Source of the DNA: Oscillospiraceae bacterium
GTDB lineage: Bacteria; Bacillota; Clostridia; Oscillospirales; Acutalibacteraceae
Length of the DNA stretch: 64,000 bases
NCBI GenBank assembly: GCA_015065845.1
Contig: SVPQ01000003.1
Location: forward strand, 1-64,000
Reading direction: 5' to 3'
Position 1 is the stretch's first letter. Every line of letters begins with the position of its first letter. The notes below the pieces were generated by a model. It was not told the origin of the DNA, searched no databases, and was given only the letters and a program-made list of their open reading frames with translations. The position numbers and the translations under genes were made by a program. Shown here in pieces: positions 26,924 through 35,769 of the stretch.

Positions 26924-29581
26924 TTATTCTGCTACCCTGCCAATTTTATCAAGTGGAATATTCTCAAAATCCGGGATTGACTCTCTCAACTTTTCAATAT
27001 CTTTAATGTTATAGTCGCCATTTTTCGCATCAACAAAAATTTCATCCATTTTGTTAAGCGAATATAGTTCGTTGTGTGATATGTCACTGAACTCATAAAC
27101 CGAATTATATATTTCACCAAGTCTTATTCCGTTACCTACTATAAGATTACCCTTAACAACACTTGTAGGATTAGGTATATATTCAGGTGAATCCGCTTTT
27201 TCAATATCATCGGTCATAGCACTATATTGCGGTAATTTTTCTTGCCATACTTCACTCTGCCAAGGAGAATTGTAAAGTGCTTCCCACATATCTCCGGTAT
27301 CTGTATAAGCGTGAGTAAACCAACCTCTTTCTAATGCACCCTCTCTTGCTCTGTCATCAAATCTTACTACATTTTCGCCGTGATTTATAATAATATTATT
27401 AGTTACAATATTATCACGCCCTCCACCGATGTGAATTGAATTACCAGGGACATTTACGAGTAAGTTGCCATAAACAGTCTGACCCGAAAGTGCATCATCA
27501 AGATAAATTCCGTCAGGAGTAAACTCTAGCGAGCCTAAATCAGAAACACAATTATATCTTACGATATTGCCATACCATATCCAGCTTCTGCCGGAGTAGA
27601 TTGCACCCGCATCATCAGAAAGCAAACAAACATTATGAATATTATTATACTCAATTATATGATTATTGCCTTTGTATGTAATCGCTTCGTGCGGAGAGTC
27701 GTGCATTTCGTTATGACTGCAGATATTACCAACACCCAAAAGTGTTACTGCAGGCTGATAGGTCTGGTAAATCTCTGACCAGTGGTGAATATAGTTATTA
27801 TCTGCTATGTTATTACCATCAGTAAGGGTTTCGGCATCACCACCGTCAAGAATAATGCCACCTTTACCTGTACGGGATATTTCATTATTAAATGCCAGGT
27901 TATTGCTACCAGTCATAAGAAGTGCGTTACCAGCGACATTTTTAATGATACAATTTTGAATATTATTGTTATCACCTGTTATAACAATTCCATCATCTCT
28001 TGTACCCTTAAAGGTAATTCCATCAAAGGTAATGTAATCAACCTCTGCACTTATTATTGGCTCAAGTGACAACGAAAGGTCAATTTTTGCATTCTCAAAG
28101 CGTTCCTGCTTCCAGAGGAAAAGTAAGCCCTTTTCTCTGTCTAAATACCATTCACCTTCTGCAGTCAACTCTTCAAATACATTAAAGAAATAATATGGTG
28201 CATCTGTTTTTGTACCATAAAGACTTACAAATTTTGGTGAAAGTTCACCTGTCTGGGCATTAAAACTACCAATAGGTGAAGAAGCATCTGCCCAGTCATA
28301 TTTCCAATATCCGAACATCCAGATGTCACTGAGATTTTCCCAACCGGATATTTTATCACTAAGTTCTGCATTTACCCTATAGACATCACTTTCAGGGTTG
28401 CGAATCTCATCCCAATTTTCAACCTCTGTAAGAGCACCATCAGATTCTTTTCCTAACCCTGTTTTTACAACCTCTTCTGTATAAAGATATTCATTATTAT
28501 CAGGGTATCTTGCAAGTGTTTGTCTTATATCGTCAACAAAAAGTTCACAATAAAGCGGACCTACATAGTCACCATCATAACTGTCAGCGGTGTGATAAGA
28601 CCCGATTGCGTAAATTTTATCCCAGTCTTTTTCGGTAAGTGAATAAGGTGCTTTTGTCAAATCAATTACACCAACATTTTCCTGTGCATTTTCTGAAAGT
28701 CTTTTTGCAAATTCAGGATATTTTGTCACACTTTCAAAATCATCACTTAAAAGTGTAACACCACCATTAATTACTACTTCACCGTTATAAGAACAGTATG
28801 TAACAGGACATTCCTTTGTACCGGAATCTTCTTTCGTGAATTCAAGTGACGAAACACAGTATTCACCTGCTTCTATACAAACAGTAATACCTCTTTTATT
28901 TGTTTTGTCAGTATTTCTTACTGCTTCAATTGCCTTTTCTATTGTAAGGAACGGAGCATCTTTGCTACCATTGTTGCTGTCGTTTCCTTTTGTGCTTACA
29001 TAAAAATCGCCTTTAATCATTTTTTCATCATCTTCTATTTCTTTATATGTTGAAAGAACTGGTGCAGGAGCTTTATAATTTTCATATATTATATCACCTA
29101 TATGTGTACCGATATAAGAATAACTACCTGCAACAAACCCTATAAAAACTGCAAGTGTGGCAATTGATTTCAATGTTTTTTTACTGAAAATTGCAAAAAC
29201 ACAAACCACGGTTAAGACAACAGTTATAACAAAAGTTAAATAAACGGGAACAATTAAACCTACTAACTGAAACTCGCCCTTACCAACAATTAAATTTATT
29301 ATAAATGTAATTACCAAAAGAATTATTGCAACTACCAAGGCAGACAGAAGTGAATTTTTAATTTTTGCTTTTTTATCTTTGTTTTTTGCAATACTTATGC
29401 ATAAAGCAAGTAAAGCACTACCAAGGCACACAACTACTGCAAGAATAATAAGAAGCGGTGTGTAACTATAGCAAAGATATTGAAAATGGTAATAATAAAG
29501 TCCTATAAGAGAACACGCAATACCAAGCACAAGGCACAATATTTGACAAATTATTTTTTTACTGTTTTTAACTTTTTCCAT
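26924..29581 (-). CDS. Membrane-anchored right-handed beta-helix protein
   Basis: In 885 residues the first 165 form about five membrane helices with short loops, followed by a DFYVSTKGNDSNNGS start typical of parallel beta-helix carbohydrate-active proteins and then many NNI/NNY-type coil repeats (for example TVYGNLLVNVPGNSIHIGGG). The closest match by eye is the GH141/polysaccharide-lyase-like group. No catalytic residue can be assigned safely. Most beta-helix enzymes have a simple signal peptide, so a polytopic anchor is unusual. A second in-operon gene is absent; it is followed by the ATPase operon, transcribed in the same direction. Confidence 0.75.
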   Translation of the reverse strand: MEKVKNSKKIICQILCLVLGIACSLIGLYYYHFQYLCYSYTPLLIILAVVVCLGSALLALCISIAKNKDKKAKIKNSLLSALVVAIILLVITFIINLIVGKGEFQLVGLIVPVYLTFVITVVLTVVCVFAIFSKKTLKSIATLAVFIGFVAGSYSYIGTHIGDIIYENYKAPAPVLSTYKEIEDDEKMIKGDFYVSTKGNDSNNGSKDAPFLTIEKAIEAVRNTDKTNKRGITVCIEAGEYCVSSLEFTKEDSGTKECPVTYCSYNGEVVINGGVTLLSDDFESVTKYPEFAKRLSENAQENVGVIDLTKAPYSLTEKDWDKIYAIGSYHTADSYDGDYVGPLYCELFVDDIRQTLARYPDNNEYLYTEEVVKTGLGKESDGALTEVENWDEIRNPESDVYRVNAELSDKISGWENLSDIWMFGYWKYDWADASSPIGSFNAQTGELSPKFVSLYGTKTDAPYYFFNVFEELTAEGEWYLDREKGLLFLWKQERFENAKIDLSLSLEPIISAEVDYITFDGITFKGTRDDGIVITGDNNNIQNCIIKNVAGNALLMTGSNNLAFNNEISRTGKGGIILDGGDAETLTDGNNIADNNYIHHWSEIYQTYQPAVTLLGVGNICSHNEMHDSPHEAITYKGNNHIIEYNNIHNVCLLSDDAGAIYSGRSWIWYGNIVRYNCVSDLGSLEFTPDGIYLDDALSGQTVYGNLLVNVPGNSIHIGGGRDNIVTNNIIINHGENVVRFDDRAREGALERGWFTHAYTDTGDMWEALYNSPWQSEVWQEKLPQYSAMTDDIEKADSPEYIPNPTSVVKGNLIVGNGIRLGEIYNSVYEFSDISHNELYSLNKMDEIFVDAKNGDYNIKDIEKLRESIPDFENIPLDKIGRVAE

Positions 29582-29616
29582 AACAAAATTACCCCTTATT
29601 AAAAAATATACTCTGC

Positions 29617-30333
29617 CTATTCAATCTTTTTTCTTCTATAATTCAACACAAGATTGCCGTTTATATTCTCAGTCTTTACAAGTTCAAAATCTGAACGGAT
29701 ACTATCCATAAACAATGGTTTATCGTTTTTATCGGCAACTATCGGTGCTACAACAAGGCTCAATTCATCAATTGCGTCGGCGCGTTGAAAAGAACCATTT
29801 ATAATGCTTCCGCCTTCTAAAAGTAATGTATCAATTCCGATATTCTTAAGCTTACTCAACGCAAGGTTAACATCAATTTCTTTGTCACCTGCAAAAATAT
29901 ATGGTATTCCTAAAGCTATAAGATATGATAAGTAACGGTCATCTGCCTGGTTTGTAAGAACTTCAATAATTTGTGCGTTGTCATAACCAGGGTCACCATC
30001 AGGGTCAATGATTTTATTCGTCTTCCAGTTCAATCTGCCTTTCGGGTCAAATGCCACCGCATAAAAACCAGACATTTTTTCTGGTATAAAATCTTCCTTT
30101 TGACCTGATGGGAAATATTTACAATCATATTCTGACAAATCAAGTGGTTCACCCGCATCAAAACTACCTGCCATAGTAACACGACCGCAGATAAATCCAT
30201 TTGATTTTATTCTTCTGTTTATATCATAATAAATTTCACACGCACTTTCGCATTCAGGTGCAGAGAGAAAATCCCCTGTTACCTTACCATCAAGCGAAGT
30301 AACCATGTGACAGATAATATAAGGCCTTTGCAT
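29617..30333 (-). CDS. RibD C-terminal-domain reductase (DHFR-like)
   Basis: The 238 residues have the RibD_C/dihydrofolate reductase fold: the opening MVTSLDGKVTG, an NADPH-contacting GRVTMAG segment and the closing LLLEGGSIINGSF loop. Relatives reduce a pyrimidine intermediate in riboflavin synthesis or act as general pteridine-type reductases; without rib genes around, the reaction stays open. It lies 8 bp after an antibiotic-monooxygenase-fold gene and probably shares its transcript. Confidence 0.8.
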   Translation of the reverse strand: MQRPYIICHMVTSLDGKVTGDFLSAPECESACEIYYDINRRIKSNGFICGRVTMAGSFDAGEPLDLSEYDCKYFPSGQKEDFIPEKMSGFYAVAFDPKGRLNWKTNKIIDPDGDPGYDNAQIIEVLTNQADDRYLSYLIALGIPYIFAGDKEIDVNLALSKLKNIGIDTLLLEGGSIINGSFQRADAIDELSLVVAPIVADKNDKPLFMDSIRSDFELVKTENINGNLVLNYRRKKIE

Positions 30334-30341
30334 AATTCCAC

Positions 30342-30671
30342 CTATTTTCTTATAAACTTTTCATCATCCGGATTTTCTGATACATCAGAAATATATCGTT
30401 CAACTTGCATGTGCAAATCATACTTTTCTCGCAACTCAATAATCTCTTGCATCACAGGTGAATTGTGGTGCTTATCTAAAGAGAGCTGGTCTTTCCAGCA
30501 GTCTATTAAAAGAACTGTTTCTTCGTCATTCATAGGCAAAAAATATTCGTATTTTATGTTACCCTCTTCAGCGCGTATTTTCTCTACAATACCGCGTGAA
30601 AGCATCTCTTGTGCGAATTTTTTCGCATTCCCGTTTTCACCGGAATAATAAATATTTATTGTTATTGACAT
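30342..30671 (-). CDS. ABM-fold quinol-monooxygenase-like protein
   Basis: This 109-residue protein has the dimeric ferredoxin-like pattern of antibiotic biosynthesis monooxygenases: MSITINIYYSG, a central FLPMNDEETVLLIDCWKDQ strand pair and HHNSPVMQEI. The family includes quinol monooxygenases and peroxide-handling enzymes; activity here is not predictable. It sits upstream of the RibD-like reductase with an 8-bp gap, suggesting a redox-related pair. Confidence 0.7.
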   Translation of the reverse strand: MSITINIYYSGENGNAKKFAQEMLSRGIVEKIRAEEGNIKYEYFLPMNDEETVLLIDCWKDQLSLDKHHNSPVMQEIIELREKYDLHMQVERYISDVSENPDDEKFIRK

Positions 30672-30690
30672 AAGTTATCACCGTTTATTT

Positions 30691-30789
30691 AAGTAAGAAG
30701 TAATAGTGAAAAGGTGAGCATTTTATTATTTATTATCTTTCGCTGTATTTAAAGATGAAACAAGAATTCGTTTTATTTCAAGACAATCA
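30691..30789 (-). repeat. 99-bp relic copy of the 3' end of the S23 gene
   Basis: The segment matches 35149-35247 at 98 of 99 positions by eye and includes the last about 20 codons plus stop of the S23-type gene. There is no intact reading frame upstream here. It lies 22 bp beyond the 3' end of the lipoprotein gene. Confidence 0.9.
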
Positions 30790-30811
30790 GTAATTTTTTT
30801 GCTTATTCGCT

Positions 30812-31414
30812 CTATTCTGGCAGTGCTACAGTAATAGTTCGTGCCTCATAATCATATTCAATAGTTATATCAATTCCGCTTTCTCTCAAGGCATTCATCA
30901 GTGAATCATTGTCACTCCATATTCCCGCATATTCAATATTTGTTTCGTCTGTATTCAATAAAACCTTGCTTTGATTCTTGGGAAGCAAACCTCTTACCGA
31001 AGCCGTTTCCTCTGAAAGTTTCTTACCCTCCTTGTCCAATTGTTTCAAAAAAGATTTATAATCATCTTCTATCATAAATAGGTGCATATTTGCATTAATA
31101 ATGTACCGTTTCCCCATAAATGTGTAACATTGAACTCCGTATTCGTTTAGTGGTGAATCGGAACATTCTGCACCGAGAGACTGCAGAAAAGCTGACAAAG
31201 GAATAGAGGCATATTCCTCTGTAACATTGTAATGTGAAGTATATACATCTAATTCTTTTCCGTTGAGTATAAGAGTTGGAGCATTAGGAGAGTTTTCTCC
31301 CGCACTATCAAAATCATTTTGTAGTATGTCGGATTTTGAACTCATACACGATGTAAACGAAATCAATAACACAATTATGACCATTGCAGATAAAGTTTTT
31401 TCAAACCATTTCAA
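30812..31414 (-). CDS. Small lipoprotein with copper-amine-oxidase-N-like domain
   Basis: I place the start at a TTG (31414) because GAAGGTG lies at the correct distance; the longer in-frame ATG has no ribosome site. The 200 residues begin with a signal ending in the lipobox FTSC, so the protein is lipid-anchored outside the membrane. The rest contains ILNGKELDVY and FMGKRYIINANMH stretches reminiscent of the copper amine oxidase N-terminal/stalk domain, a non-catalytic extracellular module. A promoter-like pair occurs at 31558-31585. Function unknown. Confidence 0.7.
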   Translation of the reverse strand: MKWFEKTLSAMVIIVLLISFTSCMSSKSDILQNDFDSAGENSPNAPTLILNGKELDVYTSHYNVTEEYASIPLSAFLQSLGAECSDSPLNEYGVQCYTFMGKRYIINANMHLFMIEDDYKSFLKQLDKEGKKLSEETASVRGLLPKNQSKVLLNTDETNIEYAGIWSDNDSLMNALRESGIDITIEYDYEARTITVALPE

Positions 31415-31557
31415 AATAACACCTTCATTTAAATATATCTTTAAATTTATCAATTAGAGAAAAACTCTTTACACCCCTTTAACCTTATTAAACACGGATA
31501 GTTTAGTTGACATATTTTTTGCCAAATGAGATTAGAATCAAGTGGGGGTCCATTTTT

Positions 31558-31585
31558 ATTATAGCAGTTTTTTCAACAAAATCAA
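31558..31585 (-). promoter_or_regulatory. Promoter of the lipoprotein gene
   Basis: TTGATT (31580-31585), 16 bp and TATAAT (31558-31563) on the minus strand leave a leader of about 140 nt before the TTG start. I recognise no riboswitch in that leader. Confidence 0.55.
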
Positions 31586-31598
31586 TTATTCATAGTGC

Positions 31599-32054
31599 TT
31601 ATAAATCCTTCTCCAAAGTATATCTTTGTATCTGCATACCCAAAGCTTTATAAAAATACACTGCCCCAGAATTGAATTCCCACACATGCAAATCCAACCT
31701 TTTTGCACCTTTTTCTTTTACCATCTTTTCAGTTTCCAAAAATAATGCTTTTCCTATACCTTTACCTCTGAACTCATCTTCCACATAAAGTGCATCCATA
31801 AAAGCCATTTTAATTTCTGTCATTCCGGATGTACAGAACTTCGTATTACTTACTCCTATAATTTTCCCATCTTCTTCTGCACAGAGCATTATTTTATTTT
31901 TACTCTTAACTTGCTTTTTAAAATCTCTTTTTTTATTTACACAATCAAGCTTCTTATACATATCCGGTTCCATCTCAGCATGTAAATTATGTAGTTTTTT
32001 AAAAAGCTCTTCTGCTTGCCCATAATCTTCAAATGTCATTCGTCTGATTATCAT
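31599..32054 (-). CDS. GNAT-family N-acetyltransferase
   Basis: The 151 residues carry the GNAT signatures YVEDEFRGKGIGKALF and NSGAVYFYKALGM. The start abuts the stop codon of the upstream MerR-type regulator (TAAATG), so the two are certainly cotranscribed. The acetyl acceptor is unknown; MerR pairing suggests a detoxification or stress role, which is inference only. Confidence 0.85.
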   Translation of the reverse strand: MIIRRMTFEDYGQAEELFKKLHNLHAEMEPDMYKKLDCVNKKRDFKKQVKSKNKIMLCAEEDGKIIGVSNTKFCTSGMTEIKMAFMDALYVEDEFRGKGIGKALFLETEKMVKEKGAKRLDLHVWEFNSGAVYFYKALGMQIQRYTLEKDL

Positions 32055-32837
32055 TTACTCAATCCCCTTTTCTTCTATAATCCCAAGAATAATACCTATC
32101 AGCAAAAACAAAACCACACTAATTAAAAATACGCAACCACCGAAAAATATTACTGTAATAATTGCTTTTGCTACTTTTGGATACTTTTTACCTAAAAGAA
32201 ATATCGGCAAAATAATTGCACTGGCAATCAAAAATAATTCTACAGGATATAAAAAACCTTCCCCAAAATTGCCTTGCCACAAAAACTTTTTGGACAAGCC
32301 CCTCACAACAAGTATAACAAAAATTATTATAAATGCTTTTTTGTAACCTACTCGCTCATATATCTTTTTAAAATTAAGCAAAAAACATTTTTTCCACATA
32401 GTATTAAAAATGTCAAGTTCTATCGAAAGAAAATCTTGTAATGTATCGGGGAATCCAAACCCGCTTTCTTCTTTTTCGCTAATAATAGTCCAATAATAAT
32501 TCTCGTCTAACTCTTCGGTATTGACAGCACTATTCTTTATTTCTTTGCTGACTTCAATAGCACCTTTTAACTCTTCTACTTGTTTTTCTAATTGTACTAT
32601 AGTATCTTCAAGAACTTGCGAAAGTTCTGCATCACCACTTAACAAATCTTTTATTTGTTCAACAGAAACACCTAATTTTCTTAAAATAATTATCTTCTTC
32701 AATCTTTGAATATCTTCTTCACTATAATTACGATAACCATTTTCTTTTCTTGAGATATTTATAAGACCTTCCTTTTCATAATAGCGTATGTTGGCTCTTG
32801 GTGTATTCAATAAATCTTCTACTTCATTTATTTTCAT
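32055..32837 (-). CDS. MerR-family regulator with three C-terminal membrane helices
   Basis: Residues 1-70 are a MerR winged helix (RANIRYYEKEGLI and ENGYRNYSEEDIQRLK), followed by a coiled-coil dimerisation segment (about 75-100). Unlike soluble MerR proteins, the C-terminal half has three hydrophobic segments (about 168-182, 197-217 and 225-254). So it may sense a membrane event. Its own promoter has the 19-bp spacer with internal dyad expected of a MerR target (32861-32891). It forms an operon with a GNAT gene. Confidence 0.85.
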   Translation of the reverse strand: MKINEVEDLLNTPRANIRYYEKEGLINISRKENGYRNYSEEDIQRLKKIIILRKLGVSVEQIKDLLSGDAELSQVLEDTIVQLEKQVEELKGAIEVSKEIKNSAVNTEELDENYYWTIISEKEESGFGFPDTLQDFLSIELDIFNTMWKKCFLLNFKKIYERVGYKKAFIIIFVILVVRGLSKKFLWQGNFGEGFLYPVELFLIASAIILPIFLLGKKYPKVAKAIITVIFFGGCVFLISVVLFLLIGIILGIIEEKGIE

Positions 32838-32860
32838 ATAAATACACTCCTTTCACCAAC

Positions 32861-32891
32861 AAAATACACTATAAAGTTGCTTTACAGTCAA
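32861..32891 (-). promoter_or_regulatory. MerR-type promoter with 19-bp spacer and dyad
   Basis: TTGACT (32886-32891) and TATTTT (32861-32866) are separated by 19 bp on the minus strand. Within and across the spacer ACTGTAAAG faces CTTTATAGT (32868-32888), an 8-of-9 dyad centred on CAA. Long spacers with internal dyads are the hallmark of MerR-activated promoters. Confidence 0.7.
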
Positions 32892-32912
32892 TAGTTTTTT
32901 GAGTTTTTGTTT

Positions 32913-33725
32913 TCAAAAATACATTTCAGCATAACTTAAAACTATTTTTCTTGACTCGTCTGTCTTGTCAGGGTCTTTGTCGAGTGCATGACCTGAATTT
33001 TCATAAACCAAAAAGTCGTTTTCTACACCCGATTTGTTAAGACTGTCTATAAATAATTCGGAGTGTTCAAATGGCACAAGATCATCAAACACACCTTGAA
33101 AAACTGCAGTTGGTACACATTCCTTTGAAACATAAATTTGTGGCGACATCTTTTCAAGTGCTTTTTGTTGCGCTTCATTTAAAAGTGTATCTTTAGTAAT
33201 TTTTACACCACAACAATTTGAAAGAACGCCATATTTCCAATCTTCAAACTCTCCTTTAATGCCCACAAGAAAATTCTCTGCCCAACAGTTTACAGGAGGA
33301 CAGAAAGCACAAACTGCAACGGGTATTATTGGTGCTTCGCACTTTCTTGTGTAAGCGTAAAGGAGTGACAAGTGCGCCCCCGCAGAAGCACCTGTTAAAA
33401 TCGTGTTTTTAATACCAAAACCGTACTCTTCGCATCTTTCTTTTATGGTACTTAATGCTGAAGTTATATCATCAAGCTCGTGAAATACATTTATATTTTC
33501 AGAAACAAAACGATAATTTATAGTAACACAGATGTACCCTGAAGAAGCATAAAACTCTGCTTCATTTTTATAATCTGATTTGTCACCGTTACTCCAGCCA
33601 CCACCGTGAATTAAAAGTATAACTCCCGAATTTTTCTGTGGAATTTCCGGAATATAAATATCAATCTTATGTCTTTCGTGATTCCCGTAAGGTATATCTT
33701 TTAAAACAGAATAATTTTCACCCAT
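32913..33725 (-). CDS. Alpha/beta-hydrolase esterase (HGGGW type)
   Basis: The ATG at 33725 is chosen because GGAG lies nine bases upstream, although an open frame continues further into the previous gene. The 270 residues have LIHGGGWSNGDKSDY (oxyanion hole), GASAGAHLSLL (nucleophile Ser), a downstream FDDLVPFEHSELF (Asp) and a C-terminal GHALDK (His), a complete triad. No signal peptide. Such esterases de-acylate sugars or small molecules. It follows a GH99-like gene with one base between, supporting sugar degradation. Confidence 0.85.
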   Translation of the reverse strand: MGENYSVLKDIPYGNHERHKIDIYIPEIPQKNSGVILLIHGGGWSNGDKSDYKNEAEFYASSGYICVTINYRFVSENINVFHELDDITSALSTIKERCEEYGFGIKNTILTGASAGAHLSLLYAYTRKCEAPIIPVAVCAFCPPVNCWAENFLVGIKGEFEDWKYGVLSNCCGVKITKDTLLNEAQQKALEKMSPQIYVSKECVPTAVFQGVFDDLVPFEHSELFIDSLNKSGVENDFLVYENSGHALDKDPDKTDESRKIVLSYAEMYF

Positions 33726-33726
33726 A

Positions 33727-34857
33727 TTATTTTTCTCCGAAAACATCTTTAATTGCTTCAAGGTAGCCAAAACCATACAAATCGTCTGGCTCAAGGTAGC
33801 TTGTTTCAGTCCATTCATTCCAGCTATTGACTGTTATAAAGGGAGCTTTCATAACACCTTTTTCAAGTGCGGTATCTGCGAATTTTTTAATTTTTTCACA
33901 GGCAGCTTTAAAGTTTTCAGGTGTATTGTTCTCAATTACGCCAGGTACAAAATTATTGAATCTTACATTATTATCCCAACCAACTGAAATATTCGGGTAA
34001 AATGGAATTGTAAGATTTTCCGACTCTTTTTCTATTGCTTTTACATAGTTTTCTGTAACATCATTAAAGTCGCCATCTAAATCAGCAGAGCAACCCCAAT
34101 TGTAGCTGGTTACAGAATCAACTCCTAAAAATTCGTACATTTCACTTGAACAGGCACCCTTGTTTGAATCTTCATCTTTTAACCAGTTGAAGATTCTGTC
34201 ACGCCAATGAACGACCTGAAAATGAAGCCCTGAAAAACCTGCTTCTTTGGTTTTTCTTCTGAACTCCTCCAAGCCTTTTTTACACTCATCGCTTGTACCA
34301 AATGAACGGATAAAATTGTCTATATCAAAAATCATATAAACAGGGCAACCGTCAATTGTGTAGTAGTTATTTCTTTTAAAATATTTTTCAATTGTTCTGT
34401 CGCAGATTTCTGAAAATATTTTTGGTGTAACAACACCACTCCAGATAACTGTTGACAAATCATTATCAGAATTTCGCTTATCCCATAAATGATTTGCATC
34501 GTGATTTGCCCACATAAGACAAAATTTCATCTTTTCATTATTTTTTGCTTTCAAAAATCCGTCATTAAGACAGTTTTCTAAAAATGGGCGGTCATCGTAC
34601 CAGTACCAGTCATAAATAAACACATTAACACCATAAGAAACTGCACATTCAATCTGTTTTTCCATAACAGTACTGTCCGCTTCGTTTTCGTAACCCCATA
34701 AAGGAACACGAGGCCATCTACAACCTTTATAGCCTTTATTTGTCATAGCTTTTACAGTCTGCCATTCACCAATTCCGTCAGGCCAGAAAATTCTTGTTCG
34801 GGGCTCGTCACCTGTATATGACGGCCACACAAATGCAGCGATATCGTAGTAGGACAT
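33727..34857 (-). CDS. GH99-like (WbsX-type) glycoside hydrolase-related protein
   Basis: The 376 residues match the GH99-like/WbsX family: YYDIAAFVWPSYTGDEP at the start, a YDWYWYDDRPFLE barrel segment and an NSWNEWTE motif near the end that carries the acidic residues of the family. No signal peptide, so cytoplasmic. It probably handles mannose-type or surface-glycan linkages, unproven. The downstream esterase gene starts one base after its stop. Confidence 0.8.
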   Translation of the reverse strand: MSYYDIAAFVWPSYTGDEPRTRIFWPDGIGEWQTVKAMTNKGYKGCRWPRVPLWGYENEADSTVMEKQIECAVSYGVNVFIYDWYWYDDRPFLENCLNDGFLKAKNNEKMKFCLMWANHDANHLWDKRNSDNDLSTVIWSGVVTPKIFSEICDRTIEKYFKRNNYYTIDGCPVYMIFDIDNFIRSFGTSDECKKGLEEFRRKTKEAGFSGLHFQVVHWRDRIFNWLKDEDSNKGACSSEMYEFLGVDSVTSYNWGCSADLDGDFNDVTENYVKAIEKESENLTIPFYPNISVGWDNNVRFNNFVPGVIENNTPENFKAACEKIKKFADTALEKGVMKAPFITVNSWNEWTETSYLEPDDLYGFGYLEAIKDVFGEK

Positions 34858-34968
34858 AACAGTTCTCCTCCTTTTTGGATTGATTGTTGATTATAATTTA
34901 TAGTAGCATAAATTGGGGTTTGTGGCAAGGGATAAGTTGTAGGATTGTAAATCCGTTTGTGCGAAGCA

Positions 34969-35030
34969 AACTTCACTACAAAGTAACTTCACTCGCAAAG
35001 CGAACTTCACTTGTCGAAAGGCAAACTTAG
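34969..35030. repeat. Short tandem repeat of AACTTCACT units
   Basis: AACTTCACT occurs at 34969-34977, 34985-34993 and 35003-35011, with a partial unit near 35024. Between units lie small self-complementary GCAAAGC-type pieces. The repeat stands between the tRNA-Ala terminator and the GH99-like gene; no gene is present from 34858 to 35064. Confidence 0.7.
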
Positions 35031-35033
35031 TTG

Positions 35034-35063
35034 AAAAAACCACTTCCAAAGAAGTGGTTTTTT
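35034..35063 (-). terminator. Terminator of tRNA-Ala
   Basis: A perfect 13-bp stem (35034-35046 with 35051-35063) with a T-run on the minus strand directly follows the tRNA gene. Confidence 0.85.
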
Positions 35064-35064
35064 C

Positions 35065-35140
<76 letters not shown>

Positions 35141-35183
35141 GAATTTTTAAGTACGAAGTAATAGTGAAAAGGTGAGCATTTTA

Positions 35184-35540
35184 TTATTTATTATCTTTCG
35201 CTGTATTTAAAGATGAAACAAGAATTCGTTTTATTTCAAGACAATCATTCAATAAGGACTCGCCTTCTTTTTCTATTATATATTCAGATAAAATCAGTAA
35301 TCTTAACCAATATTCTGTTTCTGCTGTTTCTTTCAGTGAAATCTGAAGTTTTGAAATAAAATCTGCTTTACTTACACCATAAATTGCTTCGTTAGCATTA
35401 GCACCGATACTTGTAGCACTTCGTATTATTTGTTTTGAAATAATTGTTTCTTTTTTCTCTTTAACAAGATATTTATTAAGCTTTACTATTCGTGCGGCAA
35501 ATTTTAATGATTTGTCAAGTAATACATTTTCCTGTTTCAT
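35184..35540 (-). CDS. S23/IVP-type four-helix-bundle protein
   Basis: The 118 residues match the four-helix-bundle family once called S23, encoded in 23S rRNA intervening sequences and in other places: LLDKSLKFAARIVKLNKYL, IIRSATSIGANANEA and LQISLKETAETEYWLRLL are characteristic. Function is unknown; relatives form ring-like oligomers. It is inserted between the tRNA-Leu and tRNA-Ala genes, all on the same strand, and its upstream region is full of inverted repeats. The end of the gene with 35 bp beyond is duplicated at 30691-30789. Confidence 0.85.
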   Translation of the reverse strand: MKQENVLLDKSLKFAARIVKLNKYLVKEKKETIISKQIIRSATSIGANANEAIYGVSKADFISKLQISLKETAETEYWLRLLILSEYIIEKEGESLLNDCLEIKRILVSSLNTAKDNK

Positions 35541-35564
35541 TTCACTACCCCTTTCCTAAAGAAT

Positions 35565-35683
35565 AAATAATAAAGAATAGAGAATAAAGAATAATACAAA
35601 AGCGGCAATTAGCGAAGCTCTTTATTATTTTTTATTTATTCTCTATTCTTTATTATTTTAGGCAACGAACAGTTGCCGCTTTT
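35565..35683. repeat. Interlocked inverted repeats upstream of the S23 gene
   Basis: A 23-bp perfect pair (35565-35587 with 35636-35658) and an 11-bp perfect pair (35598-35608 with 35673-35683) are arranged B-A-B'-A', so they cannot both form simple nested stems. The last arm touches the CCA end of tRNA-Leu. A local hairpin GGCAAC/GTTGCC (35661-35677) competes as a terminator. Confidence 0.8.
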
Positions 35684-35769
35684 GGTGCCGGTGGTGGGAC
35701 TCGAACCCACACGATGTCGCCATCAACGGATTTTGAGTCCGTCACGTCTGCCAATTCCATCACACCGGC
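35683..35769 (-). tRNA. tRNA-Leu (CAA)
   Basis: This 87-nt minus-strand tRNA starts GCCGGTG, has a long variable arm (TGATGGCGACATCG), anticodon loop CTCAAAA giving CAA, T arm GGTTCGAGTCC, and an encoded CCA. The long arm and anticodon define leucine. Confidence 0.95.

Noticed and set aside
32913-33818. Longer N-terminus of the HGGGW esterase
   Set aside because: It would overlap the GH99-like gene by about 90 bp; a well-placed GGAG and ATG lie at 33725.
34969-35030. CRISPR array
   Set aside because: Units are only 9 bp with irregular 7-9 bp gaps, no spacers and no cas genes.
35141-35769. Integrative element using tRNA-Leu or tRNA-Ala as attachment site
   Set aside because: No integrase nearby and no duplicated tRNA 3' end was found; only the S23 gene and repeats lie there.
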